Below, in pieces: positions 15,401 to 20,572 of a DNA stretch of 25,988 nucleotides. The stretch's first letter is position 1; each line of letters starts with the position of its first letter. The position numbers and the translations under genes were made by a program. The notes below the pieces were generated by a model. That model was not told the DNA's origin. It saw only the letters and a program-made list of their open reading frames with translations, and did not search any database. Origin of the DNA: Candidatus Poribacteria bacterium (GTDB lineage: Bacteria; Poribacteria; WGA-4E; GCA-2687025); assembly GCA_028818695.1 (NCBI GenBank), contig JAPPNK010000027.1:1-25988 (forward strand), written 5' to 3'.

Positions 15401-18326
15401 CTTGACCGACGGAGAGGGCGTCGGGGTGGATATGTCCGCCTCGTCGTTCGCGTTGAGCGGTCCGGGCGGCTCCATTCCTTTACAAAAAACAACGGACGGC
15501 GACTCGGTTGAACTGGTATTTCCCGTTCTGAAAACGAACGGCGTTTACACCCTTTCCACGGTCTTGGCAGACAAGGCGGGGAATGTCATGCCGGAGGCGG
15601 CGTTGACGCCGTTCACGGTCCGGTTGAGCGGCCCGTCTGTGGTCGGGTTGAGCGTCAACGGCGCGGCTCCGACGCCGTATGCGAGCTCGTTGACCGAAGC
15701 GCGCGCCGAATTTGAAGACCGCGGCGGCGTCGGGCTGGACTTCACCGACGCAGGCTCCAGTCTACGGGTTACAGGACCGCGCGGCGGCGTCAGCGGCGTC
15801 TTGACGGCGGACGGCGACGCGCTCGTGTGGACGCCGGCGATACCGCTCCGAACGGACGGCTCCGACGACGGAACCTACACCGTCTCCGCCTCGGCGGTTG
15901 ACATGGGCGGACGCGCCAGCTCCGCCTTGACCCATACATTTATATTGGACACGCAGGCGCCGCGCGTTGTGTCGTCCAGCCCTGTCGATGCGTCGATGCC
16001 GACCAGCTACATGAGCGCGTCCTTCTCCGCGCTGGACGCGACCGTCGCGGACATGGGACCTGCCGGCTTGGAGGCTGGGCGTCAGTCGATACGGCTCATC
16101 GCGCCCGGCGGCGGGGAGGTTCCAGCCGAAGCCTCCCACACGCTAGCGCCGAACGGGGAGGGGATCATGCGCCTGCAGCTGGACGCCCCGCTGCCGACCA
16201 ACGGAAGCGGCGACGGCGTCTATACGCTGGAGATCGAAGCGGTTGACCGGGCGGGGAACGCGCTGAGCATGCGCAGCGCTGTTGTGTATGACACGCAGCC
16301 GCCTGCGCTGACCGCCTCTACTCCCGCCGACGGCGCGGTGATCGATCCGACGGCGCGCCAGATCACGCTTCAAATCCGCGATTCGGTGAGCGGGGTGGAT
16401 CCAGCGGCGGCGGCGCTGACGCTCACATCGCCCAGCGGGGCGCAGATACCGGGAACGACAGGCGTCTCCATCGACGGCGAGAATTCGACCGTTCAATTCT
16501 CTTTTGAAAAAATCTTGACCGAGGTCGGCGACTATGTTTTGGCGGCGGAGCTGGTCGACAGGGCGGGCAACCGGCGCCTCATTGAGCTCCGCTTCTACAA
16601 CGCCTCGAACACGCCGACGGTCATTCAGACGGTTCCAGACACGCGGCTTGCTGAGACGGCGTACGCAGAGATCGGGCTGTCCGAGGTGTCGGCGCTTCTG
16701 CGCGAGGCGCCCGGCAGCGGCATCTCCACCGCGCCTGGAGTTTCAACGATACGGCTGATCGATCCGCTGGGCAACCCCGTTTCAGGGGTTCAGAGTTCGC
16801 GCGGCGGCAACACGCTTGTGCTGACGCTTGGGCGGGCTTTGCGCGACGACGGCTCCGACGACGGAACCTATCAGATTGAGGTGACGCCGGCGAACGCCGC
16901 GGGCATTCAAGGTCCGACGCAGACCTTCACATTTGTATACGATTCGCAGCCGCCGGAGATATTCTCCTCCATCGGCACCTACTTCCCGCAGAGCGAGTTT
17001 GAGCAGTCGGGAGACGCCATCGCCGGCTTCTATGTCGATGTCCTGGACGACACCTCCGGGGTCGACTGGGAGAATGTGGATGAGACATGGATGTCGCTTG
17101 AAAACCCAGACGGCGAGACGGTGGACGCGACCGTGAGGGGAAACAGCCTGTTTCAGCTTCTGGAGATCATCTTCACCACGCCGCTTGCGAGCGACGGGTC
17201 GGAGGACGGCGTTTATACGCTGAACATCCACGCGCTTGACAAAGCCGGGAACGAGGCGGCCGTCTCGTTCCAGTTCCTTGTGGACTTGACGGCGCCTGTG
17301 ATCGACGCCGGTTCGCTCACAGTGAACGGGTTGACGATCGTCACGGACGCGAACGAGACGGGCTATCCGACAAGCGTCAACTCGGAGACGGGCGTTGAGA
17401 TTGCTGTCAACGTCACGGACGAGAGCGCCGGGGTTGACCTGGCGCGTTCCGGCATCGTTGTCACGGCTCCGGACGGCTCGCAGGTGGACGGAACGCTGCG
17501 GCAGAACAACCTAGACAGGCTTGTGTTTGAATCGGGTCCGCTGACGAGCGAAGGGGTGTATTCCGTCTCCGTCACAGCGGTCGGCATCGATTTCAGCGGT
17601 CTGGGGGTTCAGCCGGAGAGCGTTTTGGGCGCGTCGTTCCTGTATGAAAAGTCGGCTCCGACAGCGGTTGTGACGAGTTCGCCTGGGAACGCCGTTTTTG
17701 AAAGCGAGCCTGCGCATCTGACAGGAACCGCTCTGGACGAGCCGCAGCTGAGAGGCGAGGGTAATCCGCCTGTGCCGGCGTCCGGCGTCGCGCTTGTGGA
17801 GATTGGAGGCGTCGGGCCGGACGGCGAAGAGCTGAATTGGGAAGAGGCGGAGGATGAAAGCCCGGACGCGCAAAACCCGTGGTCGCAGTGGTCGTCCGAC
17901 TTCTTGCCGAGCCGTTCGGGAACCTACCGCGTTCTTGTGCGCGTGACGGACAGGGCGGGGAACTCCGCTGTCGTGGACGCGGGGATGTATGAGTTCACAA
18001 CGGCGCTCGCGTTCAAGGGTCCTGTGTATGTTTGGCCGAACCCGTTGAGCCGAAGCCGAGGCGATACGGCGCATTTTTCGTTTGAGACGAACCAGGCGGA
18101 CAGGGCGGAATGGCGGTTGAGCGTCTATACCGTCGATGGGGCTTTGGTGTACAGCGCGTCTGGTCAGGCGGAGCGGGAGCGGCAGGCGAACAGCCAGTCG
18201 GCGACATGGAATCTGCGCAACGCCGCGGGACAGGCGGTCGCGAGCGGCATCTATGTCTTCAAGCTGGAGATCGACGACGGGCAGAGCGTCTTCCGCAAGA
18301 TGGGGCGCCTGTTGGTGGTGAAATAA
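6411..18326 (+). CDS. Giant exported Ig-like repeat protein with C-terminal sorting-type domain
   Basis: One uninterrupted frame encodes 3,971 residues. The frame is open back to an ATG at 6369, but the ATG at 6411 opens directly on a signal peptide (basic MNIRYQARK, hydrophobic core, ASASAQ cleavage site), so I chose it. After a 140-residue N-terminal segment with an Asp-rich stretch comes a FlgD-Ig-like domain (about 172-271; FSPNADGQKD and a WDGTD...PDGEY core). Then come about 34 Ig-like modules of roughly 103 residues, each ending in variants of DDGTYxVxxxAxDxAGN and LDTQAP. The last ~100 residues (VWPNPLS..., WNLRNAAGQAVASGIYVFKL, RKMGRLLVV) resemble FlgD-Ig/type IX secretion sorting domains. 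I found no cysteine anywhere. Likely role: a long fibrous adhesin or sheath protein outside the cell, with Asp-rich loops that may bind calcium. That is inference; no enzymatic domain is visible. Confidence 0.9.
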   Translation: MNIRYQARKAFPILSALALMIAASASAQSFLTSPFAVDNAGEKGVPSVNPAVQTASVVFEIPIGYFYRVIVDTNGAGGVGSPDGIFDRNDDWTWQGIADVQLVPAQVGGQDSLAIRVDWDGTSQWDSNDLVGDGTYAVQVEIGFSDAAVRNGTGVKGQVQIEIDTKAPAVSFSADSFSPNADGQKDAAQLAFASSETLDSVEVSIAAGPVLNPPSAVFSAPYNKAGSASWDGTDITGASLPDGEYTLQIRGVDRAGNETATQRTIMIDTKKPAFSTFTPANGALLNAPLAQIEAALDALGGSPIDVDSLSIQVANAAGEPVEGALEIDPNGGGMRFVFASPLSTTAENGIYNVTASIADEAGNAASRASRFMLDTVAPFVGQAVASEGAVVPGFIGLASDTLTVVIDETGSGIDFGSAQATLTAPSGALFPVAVKLSETTGGGQIELTYANLTEEGVYTMQVSGARDLAGNAAAARSFAFIYDETPPRIESLTPFDLRPGALTRANSPFDSVVLTLSDNLTDIDFAASGIVVRGPNGAALSGTLYNDGESTVSFQLETPLSALGADDGQYDVSVRAADAAGNAVSIASSLILDTQAPRILSMTPAPNSVLSGSIEQIVLTLAPDATGLDISAVTATLLSPSGAAVPAALRIDSNESLRLEFAPLRADGTDDGTYRVVWNLVDRAGNSVSETREFTLANRKPFLVSSEPADGAYVNRWSQFTAQLGDDSGAGINFDTLQISVSGPDGQLAAGRASHDGAQTVAFTADAPAPTNGSADGVYAVSIYVENKQGGASVIETAFTLDTAPPSLLSVSLAHGATLDISSPLIVSISVSDEGNGIDFDASTVQVIGPGDAVIPALVQYDGAGVFLLSTEPLTAFGRYRIETTLSDRAGNVSAPSQTVFEIQQAEGVVTSVQPAHRSYVRSLSSASVELSGATSDSTIELIGPDGQPVVGTASFDLGVLTLNLETPLASDGRDDGEYTLRVTPVDAADIPGPTLQYSFTMDTQAPRISGLQPANIFSAGGYVSAELIEASVQISDASSGVDLSASSIRVVNSAGADAQGVQTDDGAGGLMWRAEAPLADGSYTLHVEAADRAGHTASMSRSFALDTQAPSVVSSSIAFNATVTEAITQIEMQLSDGGGSGVDLSASEIALNGQSGAVPLQKLLSGNALTLSFPPLNESGGYALSVRLSDEAGNMMSEAELTPFTVTLDGPAVVSLTINGAPPSAYVSSLTEARAQFADRGGVGLDFTDGGSSLAVTGPNGAVAGFIQEEGSGLVWRPTGIIDADGSYTVSASAVDKRGRRSATLSHTFILDTQAPSVVSSSVGFDEELTSPINSVQLTLSDGRGVGVDLSASAISLSGPGGSIPLQKSFDGETLTLVFPEINENGGYTLSVRLSDEAGNMMSEAELTPFTVTLDGPAVVSLTINGAPPSAYVSSLTEARAQFADRGGVGLDFTDGGSSLAVTGPNGAVAGFIQEEGSGLVWRPTGIIDADGSYTVSASAVDKRGRRSATLSHTFILDTQAPSVVSSSVGFDEELTSPINSVQLTLSDGEGVGVDLSASAISLSGPGGSIPLQKSFDGETLTLVFPEINENGGYTLSVRLSDEAGNMMSEAELTPFTVTLDGPAVVSLTINGAPPSAYVSSLMEARAQFADRGGVGLDFTDGGSSLAVTGPNGAVDGFIQEEGSGLVWRPTGIIDADGSYTVTAMAVDKRGRTSAALSHTFILDTQAPLVVSSSVGFDEELTSPINSIQLTLSDGEGVGVDLSASAISLSGPGGAIPLQKSFDGETLTLVFPEISENGDYTLSVRLSDEAGNMMSEAELTPFTATLDGPAVVSLTINGAPPSAYVSSLTEARAQFADRGEVGLDFTDGGSSLVVTGPNGAVDGFIQEEGSGLVWRPAGIMDADGSYTVSASAVDKRGRRSATLSHTFILDTQAPRILSMTPAPNSILSGGIEQIVLTLAPDATGLDISATTATLMSPDGSVAPSSLRVDSDESLRLEFAPLRADGTDDGTYRVVWNLVDRAGNSVSETREFTLANRKPFLVSSEPADGAYVNRWSQFTAQLGDDSGAGINFDTLQISVSGPDGQLAAGRASHDSAQTVAFTADAPAPTNGSADGVYAVSIYVENKLGVASVIETAFTLDTAPPSLLSVSLEHGAVLDVSLPLIVSISVKDEGSGIDFDASTVQAIGPDGAVIPALVQYDGSGGFYLSTEPLTAYGQYRIETTLSDRAGNVSVPSQTVFKIHQAEKIVANVQPAHRSYVRSLSSVSAELSGATSDSTIELIGPNGEPVVGFDFFAFDVLTLNLETPLASDGRDDGDYTLRITPVYAGGVAGPTLQYSFTMDTQAPRISGLQPANVFSAGGYVSAELIEASVQISDASSGVDLSASSIRVFDSEGKYVRGVQTDDGVGGLVWTAPSPLADGSYTLHVNAADRAGHTASMRRSFALDTQAPSVVSSSVGFDEELTSPINSVQLTLSDGEGAGVDLSASAISLSGPGGSIPLQKSFDGETLTLVFPEINENGGYTLSVRLSDEAGNMMSEAELTPFTVTLDGPAVVSLTINGAPPSAYVSSLTEARAQFADRGGVGLDFTDGGTSLVVTGPNGPVDGLTLEEGSSLVWRPATAAVPDGSYTVTATAVDKRGRTSAALSHTFILDTQAPSVVASSVGFDEELTSPINSVQLTLSDGEGVGVDLSASAISLSGPGGAIPLQKSFDGETLTLVFPEINENGGYTLSVRLSDEAGNMMSEAELTPFTMTLDGPVVVSVTVNGAAPSPYATSLTEAGAVFADRSGAGLDFTDGATRIQVTGPRGEVNGTLAQNGDALTWTPDVPIRENGTDDGTYTVSASAVDLAGQSSPTESYAFILDTQAPRITSALPLELLTSLGYMNSPPSVISVTLADAASGVDLSASSIAVFDSGGTEVTGVRTDDGSGTIIWTAADPFADDGSSDDVYIAQLTAADRAGHILTLARPFTLDTQHPTVASSSVAFDAELTAPINSIQLTLTDGEGVGVDMSASSFALSGPGGSIPLQKTTDGDSVELVFPVLKTNGVYTLSTVLADKAGNVMPEAALTPFTVRLSGPSVVGLSVNGAAPTPYASSLTEARAEFEDRGGVGLDFTDAGSSLRVTGPRGGVSGVLTADGDALVWTPAIPLRTDGSDDGTYTVSASAVDMGGRASSALTHTFILDTQAPRVVSSSPVDASMPTSYMSASFSALDATVADMGPAGLEAGRQSIRLIAPGGGEVPAEASHTLAPNGEGIMRLQLDAPLPTNGSGDGVYTLEIEAVDRAGNALSMRSAVVYDTQPPALTASTPADGAVIDPTARQITLQIRDSVSGVDPAAAALTLTSPSGAQIPGTTGVSIDGENSTVQFSFEKILTEVGDYVLAAELVDRAGNRRLIELRFYNASNTPTVIQTVPDTRLAETAYAEIGLSEVSALLREAPGSGISTAPGVSTIRLIDPLGNPVSGVQSSRGGNTLVLTLGRALRDDGSDDGTYQIEVTPANAAGIQGPTQTFTFVYDSQPPEIFSSIGTYFPQSEFEQSGDAIAGFYVDVLDDTSGVDWENVDETWMSLENPDGETVDATVRGNSLFQLLEIIFTTPLASDGSEDGVYTLNIHALDKAGNEAAVSFQFLVDLTAPVIDAGSLTVNGLTIVTDANETGYPTSVNSETGVEIAVNVTDESAGVDLARSGIVVTAPDGSQVDGTLRQNNLDRLVFESGPLTSEGVYSVSVTAVGIDFSGLGVQPESVLGASFLYEKSAPTAVVTSSPGNAVFESEPAHLTGTALDEPQLRGEGNPPVPASGVALVEIGGVGPDGEELNWEEAEDESPDAQNPWSQWSSDFLPSRSGTYRVLVRVTDRAGNSAVVDAGMYEFTTALAFKGPVYVWPNPLSRSRGDTAHFSFETNQADRAEWRLSVYTVDGALVYSASGQAERERQANSQSATWNLRNAAGQAVASGIYVFKLEIDDGQSVFRKMGRLLVVK
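8202..9743 (+). repeat. Block A copy 1: five Ig modules, 1,542 bp
   Basis: This block runs from just after one DTQAP linker to the end of another and encodes 514 residues, five modules beginning RILSMTP, FLVSSEP, SLLSVSL, VVTSVQP and RISGLQP. It recurs in the same order and length 4,014 bp downstream (12216-13757). Positions 8397-8678 are identical to 12411-12692 by direct reading (282 bp), whereas the flanking parts differ by scattered substitutions. Confidence 0.9.
9744..12215 (+). repeat. Block B array: four tandem 618-bp units
   Basis: There are four head-to-tail units of exactly 618 bp (206 residues, two modules each): 9744-10361, 10362-10979, 10980-11597 and 11598-12215. The first module begins SVVSSSVGFDEELTSP (diverged in unit 1, SVVSSSIAFNATVTEA) and the second AVVSLTINGAPPSAY. 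Positions 9975-10384 are identical to 10593-11002 by direct reading (410 bp). Units 3 and 4 differ more. The arrangement implies recent unequal crossing-over or gene conversion. If the assembly is from short reads, the copy number should be treated with caution. Confidence 0.92.
12216..13757 (+). repeat. Block A copy 2: five Ig modules, 1,542 bp
   Basis: This is the second copy of the five-module block, offset by exactly 4,014 bp from copy 1 with no net insertion or deletion. Its first two modules are nearly identical to copy 1, while the fourth and fifth have accumulated substitutions (for example VVGFDFFAFDVLTLN in place of VVGTASFDLGVLTLN). The uneven divergence suggests partial gene conversion after duplication. 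Confidence 0.9.
13758..15005 (+). repeat. Block B units 5 and 6
   Basis: Two more two-module B units follow block A copy 2: 13758-14375 (618 bp) and 14376-15005 (630 bp). The second is longer by four codons around an RENGTDDGTY insertion and is clearly diverged in its second module (VVVSVTVNGAAPSPY). This gives the order A-BBBB-A-BB. Confidence 0.88.
15333..15962 (+). repeat. Block B unit 7 (diverged)
   Basis: This is a 630-bp B-type unit beginning TVASSSVAFDAELTAP and continuing SVVGLSVNGAAPTPY. It is separated from unit 6 by a single module (15006-15332, RITSALPLELLTSLGYM...) that resembles the fifth module of block A. The copies therefore become progressively more diverged towards the C-terminus of the protein, and the modules after 15962 no longer fall into A or B. 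Confidence 0.8.
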
Positions 18327-18347
18327 CATGGCGAGAGAGCTGCCATG
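18327..18347 (+). promoter_or_regulatory. Hairpin over the start codon of the next gene
   Basis: CATGGC (18327-18332) and GCCATG (18342-18347) are perfectly complementary and enclose a 9-nt loop, GAGAGAGCT. The loop exposes the purine-rich ribosome binding site, while the 3' arm contains the ATG (18345) of the downstream gene. Such an arrangement could reduce initiation unless ribosomes finishing the giant gene, whose stop codon is at 18324-18326, open it. The sequence pairing is seen; the regulatory role is inferred. Confidence 0.4.
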
Positions 18348-19622
18348 AAAAAAAAGGTGTACGGCGGCGTTGCCGCGGCGGTCGTATTGAGCCTGGCGGT
18401 TTGGTGGATAAACGGCGGGGGCGACGGGTACGCCGGCGATCTGGAGCGCAAGATTGAGAATGTCAAGGTCTCGGACCTCTGTATCGAAACGGATCCCCCC
18501 GCCGGCAGCGAATTCCGCGGGCAATTGACCGTCATTGACAACGGCGCGCCGGTCGGACAACGCCCGATCCACGCCGAACGATGGGAGTACCGAAAAAGCC
18601 CAGAAGACCCATGGGTGGAAAGCGAAGCTCCGCCGAAAGTAACCGCCTACAAGTTGAAAGCGCTGGTAACAGGGATGGGCGGAGTCCACTTGAGGATGCA
18701 ATCCGCAAACGGGACGACCACCAAAGGATGGGAGATTGGCAAATTCCGAGATCAAAAAAAGAAACCGACGGCCATTACGGAGCCGATTGACGCTGCGATG
18801 ACCACAGCGATTATGAATAAGGCGTTCTACTCGTTTCCGAGCGGTTATAGGGCGTCCTCTCTTGAAACCTATCATCCCATTCAAAACAGCGGGCTTGAAT
18901 CGCAGATACGTTCCGGAACGGTGGAATTAAGCGGCAGCGGGACTGTTTATACGACGCCTATACGCTTTGCCTATGGTTCCAAAAAGCAATTGAAAGAGGC
19001 GTACGACCTGAATGATTGGCCGACATCATGGGGATCGCATCACGGTTACGGCGACACGGAAGCGGTCAAATGGGTATGGCATTATCTGTCGGATGAGCGC
19101 GTTGAGAATGTTGAGGCGAAACTGCGCGGCTCCTTTAAAGTGACGCTGCTGGAACCGATCGTTGTGTCGGACAAGTTCGAGCCGAAAAAGCCCGATACGT
19201 TTGTCGTCTGCCCCGATTGCGACAGCAAGTTGAAAGCGTACACAGATCACACGGTGAACGTCCGCCTCAGCGACGGCAGCCTGCAGTCCGCCGTTTGTCC
19301 AAACGACGGAACTGTCCCTGGGTGCGGGGTGACAATCTACCGCTGCTCGCCGAGCGATACGCAACATATTGAATGGCATCGGGAGCGCATTTGTCAAGAA
19401 AGCGTCGGCATCCTGGGGAAAACCTGCGGCGAAGCGTTTCGATACTGCAGCCTTGACGCCGACAGCCGGCATCAGCATTCTGATTGGGAAGCGTCCGGCA
19501 GGGTCTTCCGCCTCAGAGAACCTGACAGATGGCGCGCGATGAAGGAAGCGCTGGATCAACAGCAGCGCAGCAATGAACAATCTTCTTCAAACTCTAAACG
19601 CAACGGAGACGAAGCCAAATGA
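18345..19622 (+). CDS. Membrane-anchored protein with cysteine-rich C-terminal half, unknown function
   Basis: I do not recognise the family of this 425-residue protein. MKKK followed by a hydrophobic stretch (about 6-22) is a signal anchor or signal peptide, so the rest is probably periplasmic or surface-exposed. The middle (about 60-270) is a mixed region with YHPIQNSGLESQ and WPTSWGSHHGYGDTEAVKWVWHYL segments. The C-terminal part carries eight cysteines: C289 and C292 (CPDC), C318 (CPNDGTVPGCG, with C327), C334, C350, C361 and C368, then H376/H378. This suggests one or two zinc-ribbon-like sites or disulfides. The tail (about 402-425) is Gln/Ser/Asn-rich. It starts 19 nt after the giant gene with GAGAGAG as ribosome site, and its stop overlaps the next ATG (ATGA), so the three genes look like one operon. 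A role in anchoring or processing the giant protein is a guess from position. Confidence 0.8.
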   Translation: MKKKVYGGVAAAVVLSLAVWWINGGGDGYAGDLERKIENVKVSDLCIETDPPAGSEFRGQLTVIDNGAPVGQRPIHAERWEYRKSPEDPWVESEAPPKVTAYKLKALVTGMGGVHLRMQSANGTTTKGWEIGKFRDQKKKPTAITEPIDAAMTTAIMNKAFYSFPSGYRASSLETYHPIQNSGLESQIRSGTVELSGSGTVYTTPIRFAYGSKKQLKEAYDLNDWPTSWGSHHGYGDTEAVKWVWHYLSDERVENVEAKLRGSFKVTLLEPIVVSDKFEPKKPDTFVVCPDCDSKLKAYTDHTVNVRLSDGSLQSAVCPNDGTVPGCGVTIYRCSPSDTQHIEWHRERICQESVGILGKTCGEAFRYCSLDADSRHQHSDWEASGRVFRLREPDRWRAMKEALDQQQRSNEQSSSNSKRNGDEAK

Positions 19623-20554
19623 AACGATATGAAACCCCGCTGGCGCTCATTGCCGCCGCTGCGGTATTATGCGCCGCCGCGTCTACAGCGGACGCTCAAT
19701 CCGCGGCGCATGACGACGCCGGGACGCGCGCAGCCGCCTTTTTGAATATGGAATCGGGCGGACGCGCCGCCGCGCTCGCGGGAGCCTATACGGGTCTCGC
19801 GGACGACGTCGACGGCATGTTCTGGAACCCTGGCGGCCTCTCCATGATCGAGAACAAGCAGTTCGCCGCGACATACAACATGTCGTTCGGCGGCATTAAC
19901 CATAGCTCCGCCGCCTATGCGCAGAAGCTGTCGAACGGGGGAGCTTTCGGGGTCGCCTTTCAAGGAGTCTTTGGAGAGATCGAACGACGCGCCGGCGACA
20001 CCATTGAGCCGGACTCTAGATTCACGCCCGGCGAATTTGCGTTCAGCGTCGGTTATGCGCATGCGTTTGGACAGCTCTCCGTCGGGGCGACGGCGAAAGG
20101 CATTCAGCAGCGGTTCGACGTTGAAACGAACGCCGGTCCCGCCTTCGACTTTGGCGCCGTGTACCGCATCAACCGCGTCTCGATCGGCGCCAGCGCGTTG
20201 AGCCTCGGCCCAGCTCTCGGCGATTCCGACCTGCCGACAACGTTCCGAGCGGGCGTCTCCGCCATGATCGCCGAGGAAGGACCCACGCTGGCGGCAGACA
20301 TCGCCGTTCCAAGCGGCGACTACACGAGCGTCCGCCTCGGCATTGAACACTGGTTTTTTGATCAGATCGCGCTGCGCGGCGGATACCGCATTGTGGAGGG
20401 CGAAAATCCCGCAAAAGGGTTCAGCGCCGGCATCGGATTGAAATCGGTCGGCTCCGCTCCGCTTGAGAACGCGGGGCTGCAGATCGATTACGCCTTTGTG
20501 CCGGAGGACGGGGTCGGCGACGCGCACCGCATCTCGCTCATGATGAGCTTTTGA
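19619..20554 (+). CDS. PorV/PorQ-like outer membrane beta-barrel protein
   Basis: This 311-residue exported protein has a clear signal peptide (MKRYETPLAL, hydrophobic core, cleavage near ADAQS). Just after it comes the hallmark of the PorV/PorQ/UPF0164 family: GGRAAALAGAYTGLADD (47-63) followed by MFWNPGGL (67-74). The remainder alternates polar and hydrophobic residues with many Gly and aromatic positions, as in FadL-like barrels, and the protein ends RISLMMSF with the terminal Phe typical of barrel-assembly signals. In Bacteroidetes, PorV binds the C-terminal sorting domains of type IX cargo and shuttles them to the sortase. Here the gene is coupled by a 4-bp overlap to the preceding gene, just downstream of a giant protein with such a domain, which supports a matching role but does not prove it. 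ACGGAG (19603-19608) is the likely ribosome site. Confidence 0.85.
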   Translation: MKRYETPLALIAAAAVLCAAASTADAQSAAHDDAGTRAAAFLNMESGGRAAALAGAYTGLADDVDGMFWNPGGLSMIENKQFAATYNMSFGGINHSSAAYAQKLSNGGAFGVAFQGVFGEIERRAGDTIEPDSRFTPGEFAFSVGYAHAFGQLSVGATAKGIQQRFDVETNAGPAFDFGAVYRINRVSIGASALSLGPALGDSDLPTTFRAGVSAMIAEEGPTLAADIAVPSGDYTSVRLGIEHWFFDQIALRGGYRIVEGENPAKGFSAGIGLKSVGSAPLENAGLQIDYAFVPEDGVGDAHRISLMMSF

Positions 20555-20572
20555 CGCCATCGATAGAGTCGA

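Noticed and set aside
17511-18884. Long - strand open frame (457 codons) across the end of the giant gene and the next gene
   Set aside because: It covers the C-terminal sorting-type domain and the signal anchor of two well-supported + strand genes. Its composition is Arg/His-rich with no motif.
19619-20554. Possible lipoprotein signal (Cys at residue 18)
   Set aside because: The residues before the cysteine (AAVL) do not fit a lipobox, and a normal cleavage site follows at ADAQS.
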